Positions 45,628 through 57,333 of a stretch of DNA of 64,000 nt are shown here, piece after piece. A program made the translations under genes and the position numbers. Within the stretch, counting starts at the first letter, position 1. The number at the start of each line of letters is the position of its first letter. Origin of the DNA: Salvia splendens (lineage: Eukaryota > Streptophyta > Magnoliopsida > Lamiales > Lamiaceae). The stretch lies in contig NC_056034.1 of the NCBI RefSeq assembly GCF_004379255.2, forward strand, positions 4,900,501-4,964,500, read 5' to 3'. The notes below the pieces were generated by a model. It was not told the DNA's origin. It searched no databases and was given only the letters and a program-made list of their open reading frames with translations.

Positions 45628-46110
45628 TACTCCTTCCGTTCAAGATTTAAAGTTTCACTTTGACTTTACCGAATTTTAAAATGTGAAGAAAAGTTTATGA
45701 AAATTTAGTAAATATAAGTCTCACTTTTATATGCATAAAATAGAATTATTAATGGTTTAGAGGTGTGTGGACCCAATTTATCCAAAAAAAAAGTAAATGA
45801 GACTTTAATTAATCATGGATGTCATCGATTGAAAAAACGAGATACTCCCTCCGTTCACCAAAAATAGAAAAGGTTATGAATGACACGAGTTTTAATATAT
45901 AATTGGTAAAGTAAGATAGAGATAGGAAAAAGTAAGAGAGATGGAGGAAAAAAGGTAGTGGAATGAGTGTTAGCGGACTGTGGGATCCACCTTTAAAATG
46001 ATGTGTATGATTAGTATTGGTTGAAAATTTTCCATTTTTAGACTAAGTCTAATTTTAGTGGACACCCCAAAATAGTAAAACTAGTCTATTTTTTTGTAGA
46101 CGATGGAGTA
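45628..46110. mobile_element. two adjacent Stowaway-type MITEs
   Basis: TACTCCCTCCGTTC at 45,843 and the inverted GACGATGGAGTA at 46,110 bound a 268-bp Tc1/mariner-type Stowaway element. Just left, TACTCCTTCCGTTC at 45,628 opens a second copy whose right end is less clear and meets the first. The TA dinucleotides at the ends fit the family's target site. No coding capacity. Confidence 0.7.
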
Positions 46111-47684
46111 TTATTTTGTGGACATGGAGTAGTATTTTTGTTAGAAAATTTTCCAAACAGTGATATATATTATGATTGTTAGTTTTAGCTCTTGACCGAA
46201 AAAGTCTGCATTTTTTTCCAAAAGGATAAATCAATCAAGTGACTTCACAAAATAGAGTTAGAAATATTCAGCATAAATAGTTTTATAAGTCCTCCATTCT
46301 TCAGAGAGTATTATCCAATATAAACACCACATATTTACCTAGCTTGAAATAGCGTGAACTTGCCATATCCCAATTCGTGGGCAGTGGGCTAGTTTCATTT
46401 CATCTTCTTTCTTTATATAATTCCAAGTAGAAAACAAAATAATTGACCAAATGATTAAAAAATGTGACGAGCTAAGGGAAGATTGCGGTGGTATGGTGCA
46501 TGTATTGAGTAAAATATGCATATTGGAATTCCAACAAAATTTTCCATGGATAAAAAAGTGGAGTAATATTAATTTGAAATTGGTGGAAGACTTTCCCAAA
46601 GGCAATTCTATTTTAATGGTGTGGAATTTCATAACGCAAGTCACATGGAACTTAAGTGCGCATGTACGTAGCCAATTAGTACATTTGCTAATAATATTCA
46701 AATAGTACTACTTAATTATCACTTGATCAAGACTACATGAAAAACACGTTGAACTTTATTTCCTAGCATACTAGCCATAGCGTAGCGTGATGGATGATTT
46801 GGTGTAATTATACTAGTCATAAATATTAAATGTGGAAGATATGGTGGAATTTAGGATAATTCTTCTCAATGTTTCTTGATTTTATGTCAGTATTCGTCAC
46901 ATTTGATTTTTAAGATAGTATATTTGAAAAGTTAAAATTACTTGTGTTCTCCAAAGACATTTCTTTCCTTGAAGTTCACATTTTCTTTGTTTTTGTCGAA
47001 CATGTGTTTGATTTTTAAGTAGTGGAGTAGTATATATTTGAATAGTTTAAATTCTTCAGCATAGTATTATGCCTAACTAGATAAATATTCAAAATAGTTT
47101 CTCAAAATTCAAATATTTTCTCAAAGTTTACTGTTTTTTGCTTATGTTCGTACACATGATAGATTTTGGAGGTGCTGTGGTGTGAAATAAATAAGTGATG
47201 TATAAATGTGTGCATAAAGAAAAATATTCCTTTGAATGCATGTTGCCCTGACTTTATGAATTTGCAATCACTATTATCACTTTATCAGTGTGTACCATAG
47301 TAAATTCTCATTTCTTAACAGTATGCAAATTACATTTGAAATATAAATTTATCAGTGTGTAATTGTGATAGTCAGACATGAAAATGAATGGTTATTTTTT
47401 TTTGATGAGCTAATTTGGAAAGGATTGACACTTTTGTTGAGGGTACTACTTGTGTGCATGTGAGCGTCTTGTCTAAGTGTCTCATTTCCTATATCAATTC
47501 CGAATTAAATTTGGTTTCCCCACTTTCAAATTTATAGTTGGGGTCTTCTTTTTTCTTGAGTTGTATCTTGGTATAAAGACATAAACTACCAATGGGTAAT
47601 AAAATGAGTGGGTCATGACACTTATATAGTAGTTTTATTAGTTTTCTCTTGACATTGATGTGAGATAGTTAAGTTATATGTTAC
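46111..47684. other. AT-rich spacer
   Basis: No gene, repeat array or clear element recognised. Frames here are short and lack motifs. Confidence 0.5.
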
Positions 47685-47935
47685 TACTCCTTCCGTTTCT
47701 TCATAGTTGAGGCGAAACTTTTCAGCCTCGAGTTTTAGAAAGGAATGTTAGGTGTGTTAAATAAATAGATAAAAAAGTAAGAGAAAGGAAAATGCAGAGA
47801 ATAAAGTATAAAATGAATAAAGTAGAGAGAGAAAAGTAAGAAAGAGAAAAAGTTACCATATATGGAAATGACTCAACTATGAAGAAACTTTCTGAAATGG
47901 AAAAATGACTCAACTATGAAGGAATGAAGGAAGTA
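47685..47935. mobile_element. Stowaway-type MITE
   Basis: TACTCCTTCCGTTTCTTCAT on the left and the inverse of TACTTCCTTCATTCCTTCAT on the right form inverted ends that both continue into ATAGTTGAG. About 250 bp, noncoding. Confidence 0.75.
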
Positions 47936-48048
47936 CTATTTTTTTTTCAATTGTTCATACCCTCCCTCAAACCATTCAAGGTGAACATTGGAGGGATTGA
48001 ACTTTTTTCTGGTCAATGGACCACTGGCGCAAGGTCATTTTTTTTAAT

Positions 48049-49598
48049 GAGTGAACTACGCAAATGGTCCCTGAACTATGCCTTTTGCACACCAATGGTC
48101 CCTGAACTTTAAAAATATCGTGGGTAGTCCCTAAACTAAAGTGTAATCACATTTATGGTACTTTTTCACTATTCATCACAATTTTACACCCAAAATGCCC
48201 CCAAGGCATGAAGTGCATTTTGGGACTTTCATATCTAGGTATTGAATTTGATATTTTCTTTATCTAGTACTAAATATGATATTTTCTTATAGTTTGAGTA
48301 CCTAAAATGATATTATTCACTTCAAGTACCTAAAATGATATTATTCACTTCACTTTTTCAACATTTCTTCTTTCTCTCTTTCTCTAAAAATAAAAATAAA
48401 AAATAGTACTATGAAATTATTAAATATATTAATTATAAAAATCAAAATTATAAATTTAATTATAAAATAATTTTCACAAAATTTAATTTTGATTGTGATT
48501 TGATTATTTTTTAATATTAAAAATTAATTTTTTTAATTAAAACTAAGCATTAATTTTTGAAAAAATTAAGAATTTTCGCGAAAATTCTTAATTTTTGATT
48601 ATATATTCTCTTGATCTATTATAAGTTTTGATGATATATTCTCTTAATTAATTTTTTTAATTAAACTAAGCATTAATTTTTGAAAAAATTAAGAATTTTC
48701 GCAAAATTAATTTTTAGGAAGTAAAAAATTAATAAGCTTACTTGCATGTAAAATGTGTTGAAGTCGTTGTAGCCATCCCTACATACATGGTAAAAGAAAT
48801 TTTTGACGCTTGAGTACGAATGCATATACAAGGCTCATCAATCAGCAAGGTTATTAAGTTATGACTATATCCCAATTCTCATGGTCAAAAAACAGTTACA
48901 ATCATAGATTCTTGGCCAAAAATAAAACTTCCATAATTTCCCAAAACATCAAATACTTTGTGAATTACAAGAGTTTTCCCTCCACACTCAACTGACAACA
49001 ATCAATCTTCATGTGAGTGAACAATAATAGATCAAGAGAATATATCATCAAAAATTAAGAATTTTCGCAAAAATTAAGAATTTTTCGAAAATTAATGCTT
49101 AGTTTTAATTAAAAAAAATCAATTTTTAATATTAAAAAAATAATCAAATCACAATCAGAATTAAATTTTGCGAAAATTATTTTATAATTAAATTTATAAT
49201 TTTGATTTTTATAATTAATATATTTAATAATTTCATAGTACTATTTTTTATTTTTATTTTTAGAGAAAGAGAAAAAGAAGAAATGTTGAAAAAGTGAAGT
49301 GAATAATATCATTTTAGGTACTTGAAGTGAATAATATCATTTTAGGTACTCAAACTATAATAAAATATCATATTTAGTACTAGATAAAGAAAATATCAAA
49401 TTCAATACCTAGATATGAAAGTCCCAAAATGGCCTTCATGCCTTGGGGGCATTTTGGGTGTAAAATTGTGATGAATAGTGAAAAAGTACCATAAATGTGA
49501 TTACACCTTAGTTCATGGACTATCCACGATATTTTTAAAGTTCAGGGACCATTGGTGTGTAAAAGACATAGTTCAGCGACCATTTGCGTAGTTCATTC
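48049..49598. mobile_element. long-TIR element with 9-bp target duplication (MULE-like)
   Basis: Arms 48,049-48,625 and 49,025-49,598 are inverted copies of about 570 bp, starting GAGTGAACTACGCAAATGG and GAATGAACTACGCAAATGG. They are flanked by TTTTTTAAT on both sides (48,040-48,048 and 49,599-49,607), a 9-bp duplication typical of Mutator-like elements. The core holds no gene but repeats part of the inner arm (48,640-48,720). AATTTTCGCGAAAATT palindromes occur at the inner edge. Confidence 0.82.
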
Positions 49599-49604
49599 TT
49601 TTTT

Positions 49605-49690
49605 AATTTATGTGTAGATATATTGTTGGGTCAAATTTAACCTAATAATTTATGGGTAGATATATTGTTGGGTCAAATTTAACCCAATGA
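49605..49690. repeat. short tandem duplication
   Basis: The segment AATTTATG(T/G)GTAGATATATTG and following bases occur twice in a row just right of the long-TIR element, possibly a slippage product at its edge. Confidence 0.75.
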
Positions 49691-50101
49691 CCTGTTATAT
49701 CTTACATTTATTCATCTCACCCTACCCATGACACTATTATCTTGTTGTGTAATGATATGAACATTGTCATCTGCTTCCCCTCTGTGTGGCTGCCGTGTGT
49801 TGCATTAGCCCCACCGCGATGACACTTGTTCAGCCCCTTGCATACTGCTGTCTCTTTGTGGATTTGGGAATATATATATAGGGTAGTGATCAATGTATAA
49901 CTAATCTTAAGTGTATAACTAGAGAATAAATCTCAGCCACACATCTTAATGGAACAAATATTATTAATTTTAATAAAATAAAATATGCTGAGGGTATTTT
50001 TGGAAATTACTTTCTGAATTAAAACATGCGATCAAATTACGCGAAATCTTCCAAATCTGCGATCCTTTCTTCTTCCAAATCGTAATTCTGAGCTGGGGGT
50101 G

Positions 50102-50257
50102 GCGCCGGAGAGGATACTAGCGGCGGTGGGGGAGCTGGCAAAGGCGATCGGGGCGGAGGGGCTGTTGGCGGATTCAATCGTCGCGCCAATGCTGAACAAA
50201 CCCCAAATCAAAACCTACCTCTACGTCGGACTCACCGGAATCAGCGTCGGCGTGTAA
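50102..50257 (+). pseudogene. captured fragment resembling geranylgeranyl diphosphate synthase
   Basis: A 51-codon frame to TAA reads APERILAAVGELAKAIGAEG, closely resembling the segment just before the conserved AGQVVD motif of plant GGPP synthases. After residue 28 the sequence changes to an unrelated stretch (NKPQIKTYLYVGLTGISVGV) that I do not recognise, so this is a chimera of at least two sources. GGPP synthase makes the C20 precursor of diterpenes, carotenoids and chlorophyll side chains. The piece has no catalytic DDxxD motif and no role as an enzyme. Identification is from a short match. Confidence 0.45.
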
Positions 50258-50395
50258 GGAGACGCAACGATGAGCTGCCGTAGAAGAGAAGCGGAGTTTC
50301 GGAACAAGAGCGGGGCGCGGTGGCTGTAGGCTCTAAGATTCGTCTTCGATATAGTTAGTTTCCGTCTACGTTTAATGTTACTGATGTATCTTGTG

Positions 50396-51475
50396 ATTTT
50401 ACTTCACTCTTGTTTACAAAACATCACTCTTGTTCTGATTTTACTTCACTCTTGTTCACAAAACACATCACTCTTGTTCTGATTTCACTTCACTCTTGTT
50501 CACAAAACACATCACTCTTGTTCTGATTTCACTTCACTCTTGTTCACAAAAACACATCACTCTTGTTCTGATTTTACTTCACTCTTGTTCACAAAACACA
50601 TCACTCTTGTTCTGATTTCACTTCACTCTTGTTCTGATTTTACTTCACTCTTGTTCACAAAACACATCACTCTTGTTCTGATTTTACTTCACTCTTGTTT
50701 ACAAAACATCACTCTTGTTCTGATTTTACTTCACTGTTGTTCACAAAACACATCACTCTTGTTCTGATTTTACTTCACTCTTGTTCACAAAACACATCAC
50801 TCTTGTTCTGATTTCACTTCACTCTTGTTCACAAAAACACATCACTCTTGTTCTGATTTCACTTCACTCTTGTTCACAAAAACACATCACTCTTGTTCTG
50901 ATTTCACTTCACTCTTGTTCTGATTTTACTTCACTCTTGTTCACAAAACACATCACTCTTGTTCTGATTTCACTTCACTCTTGTTCACAAAACACATCAC
51001 TCTTGTTCTGATTTCACTTCACTCTTGTTCACAAAACACATCACTCTTGTTCTGATTTCACTTCACTCTTGTTCTGATTTTACTTCACTCTTGTTCACAA
51101 AACACATCACTCTTGTTCTGATTTTACTTCACTCTTGTTTACAAAACATCACTCTTGTTCTGATTTTACTTCACTCTTGTTCACAAAACACATCACTCTT
51201 GTTCTGATTTTACTTCACTCTTGTTTACAAAACATCACTCTTGTTCTGATTTTACTTCACTCTTGTTCACAAAACACATCACTCTTGTTCTGATTTCACT
51301 TCACTCTTGTTCACAAAACACATCACTCTTGCTCTGATTTCACTTCACTCTTGTTCTGATTTTACTTCACTCTTGTTCACAAAACACATCACTCTTGTTC
51401 TGATTTTACTTCACTCTTGTTTACAAAACACATCACTCTTAGCATGATTTTACTTCACTCTTCACTCTTAGCATG
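50396..51475. repeat. 44-bp minisatellite array, about 1.1 kb
   Basis: The basic unit is CACTTCACTCTTGTTCACAA then AACACATCACTCTTGTTCTGATTT. Variants carry CACAAAAAC, TTTACAAAACATC (shortened) or skip the CACAAAACACATCA part. Variants recur in blocks (for example 50,540-50,767 resembles 51,025-51,240), suggesting higher-order duplication. Few stops occur on the plus strand, but the frames are artefacts of the repeat. Confidence 0.95.
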
Positions 51476-51707
51476 ATTATTTTTGGGACAATTCAACATT
51501 GATATTATAATTAGATCAGAGCAAGAAGAAACAGAAAGGGGCTACATCTGAAATGCATAGCTAAAATCTCACAAAATTCAAATACTACACTACATCCCAT
51601 CATAAAAATTGCAACGATAGCTTATCACCTAATGTTAATTCCCTAATTAAAGGAAATCAAAACTAAGAAAAACAGAAGATAAATTGGGAAATGCAGGCTA
51701 AATTATA

Positions 51708-51843
51708 TCATAGATCTGTGTGTTCCCGCTCGGGGTCAGATGCCACGATCATGTGCGACAAGATGTCGTAGAGCGGCCCGCCCTTGGCCATCGCCTCCTT
51801 CTTCTCCTTGATCACCGCGATGAGCTCCTTCCGGAGCGCCGCC
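51708..51843 (-). pseudogene. P450-like captured fragment, downstream part
   Basis: On the minus strand the frame reads ALRKELIAVIKEKKEAMAKG then PLYDILSHMIVASDP, resembling the F-G to I-helix approach of CYP85-clan P450s (CYP716-like, with DILSHM). It ends in a short unrelated tail and TGA at 51,708. The upstream part of the same frame lies at 60,465-60,691 across the LTR insertion. No heme-binding or ExxR region is present, so it cannot be a working P450. Confidence 0.6.
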
Positions 51844-54800
51844 TGTAACACCCCGACTTTTTCTACCTTTTTATTGAGTTCTTGAAAGGACTGTCGTTTG
51901 TGCACTTGAAAATTTTTTCGACCTTGTTTCTTTTGTCGAAGAAGTATTTCACTTTTGAGGCCAAACAATTATTCTTCCTAGCCCAATTTGAAACCCAATT
52001 GTTACGAGCCCAAAATGATACCTACACGAAAGAATAGACCACGTATCAAATACACTTTCGACAACAAATCGAGACGAAAAGTTGGATAAGAACCGCGTCA
52101 CATCAGGCACGTTTTCCAAGTGGATAAGAACCACGTCACATCAGGCACGTTTTTCAACGCCGCATTAATTACGCGTCACATCGAAACGAAAAGACGTGAA
52201 TTTTTGTCTTTTATGAAAATATTTTCTATAAATACAACCTCCTTTCATTTCATTTCATTTCTTTTCTTTCGCAATCGAGAATCCGAGAGAGAGAAGAGAG
52301 AGGAGAAGCCGATGGCGGCGGATCCGCGACGGCGGATTCGTGGCAGCGGCGGCAGCAGTGAAGGGAGAGGGACGAATCGTGTCAACGTTTGTTTCTACCG
52401 TTCGTTTTCTTGATTCAAGAAGGTATAACTAAGATTTCCTTCTCATCTCCTTCATTGAAACTTTATTCTTGAATCCTACATGCATATAGAGGGTGTAGGA
52501 ATCATAGATCGCAAAGTTAATCGGTGGGAAAGTGAGTTTGCTTGAGAACTTTGATAGTTATGCTATTGTTGATTAAGTTGTGTGAAGTTTGATTTGAATC
52601 CTTGGTAAATGATCTAAGTTTATGTGCAAACATGTTAAGAGAGTCTTATCAAGCATGATTGTGTGTTATAAGCATGAGAAAATTTTGTTTGGATGATTGT
52701 GGAAGAAACTCAAATTTCGAAATTTTGAGTATGAAATTTGTGGTGTTCGGACAGTGGATTCCGACGTGTATTTTACTGACCAAACGGTCGAATTTTGATA
52801 CGAAAATTTTACTGAGTAAATTTCAAGGTGATTTCTGTGTCTCGTATAAATTTCAGCCCTTTTTGTCGAAAAATGTATTTTTGAAAAATGTTTGAAGTCG
52901 ACTGCGCAATTCTGCCAGTAACATGTGTTCTCGGCCAGAATGTTTCGAAATCTGTTTGACCGACCAAATGACCACCGATCGATTTGATTCTTGAACTAGA
53001 TGAAAATTTGGAGTGTCTTCTGAGTTTTGTGAAAATTTCAGTCTTATTGGACATCGTATGAATTTACGGTGAATTTTTCAAATGAACTGCGCAGTGCTGC
53101 TAGAATTTTATGTTCCGATCAGAGAGTTGCATAAATGTTTTGACTGACCAAATGACACGATTTCGGTGTGAAATTTTAACTGGGTGAACTTGAATGTGTC
53201 TACTGTGTTGTGACCAAATTTGAGCTTCATATGAGGTCGGATGGATTTTTAGTGATTTTTACAAAACGGTCGCGCAGTTCTGCCAGTTTTATGCCTTAAT
53301 AAAATAGTGCTTATTTTCAAGATATATGGTGTTATATGATGCATGTATATCTAAGGAGTGTGTTTATTGGTGTGGTTAGGTGTTGCACTTTGAAATATGT
53401 TATGGTGTGTTTTTCCCTCTTGTGTTGAACATTGGGTTGGGTAAATTGAGAAAAACGATGAGAGAGGAACGATAGGACATGCATAGAAAAAAATGGGTTT
53501 ATGGAAGGCTGACTTATGTTGTGATGTTGGCAAGGATTATTGTGTGTACGTGAGCACAAGGAACGAGGGTTGCCTTAAATGGATATTGAATGGTTTAAGC
53601 AAACGAGGTGGGCTTTCTGTTAAAGTTACAGTTTTTTTTACGAAAAGTATATTTATGTGAGCTTTCGAACTAAAATGTTTTTATGAAGGTTTTTAGTTTA
53701 CTATAAAGTGGTTATGAGAATTGTTTTATGTGCTTTCTATTTATTATATGATGTTAAGTGCGAGCTTGCTAATTAACGTGAAGTATTATGAAAAGTGCTA
53801 TTTGCTTGGTGTTATTATATGATGTTATGTGTTGCTTTACGATTGCTTATGAAGTGTAGCCTGCGTTGATTCTTGAGTTCGGCTTTGACCGATAGAAATG
53901 AGTTTTGATCCAAATACGTTTACGACGAAAAAAAAAGAGATGAAGTTTTGAAGTTTTGAAGGTTATATGTGCTTCTTTTGATGAAAGAAAGATGAGTTAT
54001 GTAAAAAAAAAAAAAACGGTCTTACAGAAAAATAAAGTTGAAAAGGTTATGTCAAGCCATATTTTGTTTTGGAACTATGCCTATCTGACTGCAACGATGA
54101 ATGAAATGGATTGATGGGTGACCGTGGGAGGTAACCACTTCCCAGGCACTTGAATGTTAAGATATGATGAATGATGAAAGGAACGATGAATGATGAATGG
54201 AATGGATTGATGGGTGACCGTGGGAGGTAACCACTTCCCCGCCACTTGAATGGAATGGATTGATGGGTGACCGTGGGAGGTAACCACTTCCCAGGCACTT
54301 GAATGTTAAGATATGATGAATGATGAAAGGAAAGATGAATGATGAATGGACTGATGAATGAACAAGAGATAGTGAAATCGGGTTTGTCAGATACGGCATA
54401 TGTTCCAGGAAAATAGATCGAAAGATCGCTTTTGAAAAAGGAAAAGAAAAATGTTTAGTGTTCTCGGACTTTTCCTAAAATCCCGAGTTCACTCAAGGAG
54501 TGGCTTGACAAAATCTATTTTTATAAAATATATTTTGGCACGTGTCCACTGAGTACACCAAGTACTCAGCCCTGCATGTGTTTTCTCTATGTGCAGGTTG
54601 AGCGGTGACGAGCGCGGTGTGTGTTGAGCATGAAAGTGAAGAAGATTGTAAATAAAACTTTCTGAATATATTATGTCTTCATACATAATAGTATTCTACT
54701 CTCGAATGCTTCCGCCAAGTATTGTTGAGATAATTTTATCTCGAGTTGCTGATTGTTGAAAAGACACTCTGATTTTATTCGAGCTTTTCCCATTTGTTTG

Positions 54801-54971
54801 GAGCTAAAGTCGAGTTTGCACTCTGTGTATCATACACTCTGATATATATTATTCTTTTAAGCTAATTGAGTCTTTCTTATGAACTGTTATTCTTAAATGC
54901 TATTCTTAAATGTTTGTCCCTTGGTCACGATCGCCTCGTTTGTAACACCCCTGGGGTGGGCGGGCGTGACA
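51844..54971 (+). repeat. left LTR of LARD element
   Basis: 3,128 bp. TATAAATAC at about 52,226-52,234 is a likely promoter; a 97-codon frame starting MDKNHVTSG runs across it and is repeated in the right LTR. Three copies of a AATGGATTGATGGGTGACCG unit start at 54,105, 54,201 and 54,254. Confidence 0.93.
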
Positions 54972-54974
54972 GAA

Positions 54975-54986
54975 TGGTATCAGAGC
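54975..54986 (+). other. primer binding site (initiator Met tRNA) of LARD
   Basis: TGGTATCAGAGC three bases inside the left LTR, fixing the element's plus orientation. Confidence 0.92.
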
Positions 54987-57318
54987 AATTTTTCTTTCCG
55001 CTCTGGACCCGATAGTCTTTTTCAGTCTTAGTCTAGATTCGATTCGCTAGACTAAAATAAGGTTAAATTTGGAAGGCTCAACATCCCGCTTCGCCACGCT
55101 CAACCAAGAAAGAGGTATATTTTTTTTTTATTTGAAAATTTTTATGAGAAAGTTTCGGAGAAAGGACGACGAGAAAATTTTTGAGAAGGAAAGAGGAGAA
55201 AATTTTATAAGAACGAGGAAGTAGATTCTTTCCATGAGGGATCGATTTCAAGTTGAGAAGAGTAATTGCTGATGTTTAAAAAAAAAAAAAAAGCGAGTTG
55301 TGAAGAGGAACGATTGATTGTTTGTTTTTACATGAAAGATGAAAGTTGATGTTCAAGTATGTTTTGAGTTTTGAGTCAAAACTTTTACTTTAAAATTGAA
55401 ATTAAGATTGTAAATTTTTTAAGGAAAGTGTGAAAGTGTAAAGGAAAATTTTTGTTTCTAAAGTTTTGAATGTAAATGTGAAGTGTGAAAGTGTTTTGCT
55501 TTGGGATGTGAAAGTGTTGTGTGTGTTATACTAAGTTGTTGAGATATGAGATGTTAAAATGTGTTGTGAACCTAGAGTGCCTAAGAAATATGTTAGATTG
55601 AATGATATCGAATTTAGTTGTTGACAACTGCAATATCACTTTTCCGAGTGATAGGACAAATGGAAATATGTGGTGTGAACTCGAACTTTATCGAATGATT
55701 ACAAATTCAGTATTGTTTTTCCCTGAATGACAAGAACAAGGAGAATGCGAAAAGACATAGCATATGATAAAGAGTTTAAGAAAAGAAGAAGTGCAAATTG
55801 AAGAGATGTTCCAAACGAGAAAACGTTCGAGGCAAGAAGAGATGCGAAATGATGTAATCCTACAATGGAGGTAGAGATCATACCTGCGATCTAATAAGAT
55901 AAATCCGATCTTCGGCCAAAGGTGGCGATGCAACAAAAACGACCGTTATAGCATGTTGAGAGCGCGAGAATAACTACAACGTTTTAAAAGAATGACGGTT
56001 ATCACGTGCAAAGAATATTATGAAGATACGACTTATGATTAAAATGTTTCTTAAAACGATGTTACCATTTTGGCCTCAGAAAGACGAGCGAGGGAGTGTG
56101 ACCCTCGTAACTAGAATGAAAATTTTAATCAGCAGTACTTACTTGGATCCTAAGAAATTCTTTCTACATTCTTTCGATTAACAGGGAGCCTTGTCAATTT
56201 AAGACCCTGTTTGACTCAAACCTTGCAAGTAATGCTCATTATTTCTTTTTCCTATGTCAAGTCATGACTCATTTTTCAGTTCTTGAAAATTTGTGCTTGT
56301 CTTTGTAACTTTGGACATCTTGATTAGTAGTCCTCTTTGATTCATCTTTCGTAAGGAAAATATTTTGACTTTATGAACTTCCGCCTTTGAACTTCATTTC
56401 TAAAGTTGTTTGTAGTTATGACCTTCAGTACGATCTCATTCCCAAACATGTTTCTTCAAATGAGGGAATATTCTTCTTGAAACTTTTGTACACCTTTTTA
56501 TTTCGTAACTATGCATGCGACAAGTTCTTCCTTGCAGAAGTGAAATTTTTAGCTCAGTTTCACTACATATATTGTTTCATGCTCCATGATTTTCTTTCTG
56601 CAACACCAAGTTAAGGCTATTGTGTCTCTTTTTCCTTAACGTGGTTGATCTAGCCGATCTTTCTAAAAAGTTCACTTCACGTTGGTTGCAACCCTGTGAA
56701 TCCATTGATGTGACATCATTATTCAGTAACATGATGTCGTCGAATCATGATCAGTGCTACCTCATGATATTTGTCTATGCTTCTAAATCCTCCCACGATT
56801 GATCATCTCATGTCATGACATGTTGGAACCATCATTCATTGATGCCAAAATTTTGCAAATTTGATTTGACAATTGAAATATCTTATTTGGCAGCCTACTA
56901 TGGAATTTGAGACCTGATTCAGTTTCATCCTGTTTTCAAGGCAATCTCATATTCTTTCGAGCTCTCGTCAGAAGTAAAGTCTTAACCTTTATGAGTTCAT
57001 CTGAAACCTTAATTCCCAGAATGAACATGATCAAGATCAATGAAACTTAGACCCTGCCTTATTTTTTTCAAACCAATTTCTACAAGTTGGTGATGAGATC
57101 TAAAAGAGTCGAACTAGAAGTGTTGTTCTTGTTTTCTTGATTAATTCTGCAACCTTTCTGATTAAGACACTTTCAACAGTGTTGCTACGATTTTGAAATC
57201 AGTTCATATCCAAGTAAGACTGCTTGATCAATTTTCGAGTTCTTGATACTAGGCTTGGAGGAAAGGGTGAGGTTGAGCTTTTCGAATGACGTAAGCAAAT
57301 TTCGGGACGAAATTTTTG
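54987..57318 (+). other. noncoding interior of LARD
   Basis: About 2.3 kb of purine-rich then pyrimidine-rich AT-rich sequence. No gag, protease, RT, RNase H or integrase motif was found in any frame. It may hold packaging and RNA-structure signals, as in other LARDs. Confidence 0.7.
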
Positions 57319-57333
57319 TTAAGATGGGTAGAT

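Noticed and set aside
46339..46705. Overlapping 84- and 120-codon frames on opposite strands
   Set aside because: AT-rich sequence, no motif, no splice or promoter support.
50540..51207. Three repetitive frames of 60-76 codons
   Set aside because: They are translations of the 44-bp minisatellite and shift frame from block to block.
54961..57333. Possible gag or pol in the interior of the LARD element
   Set aside because: All frames are short and no retroviral motif is present; I treat the region as noncoding.
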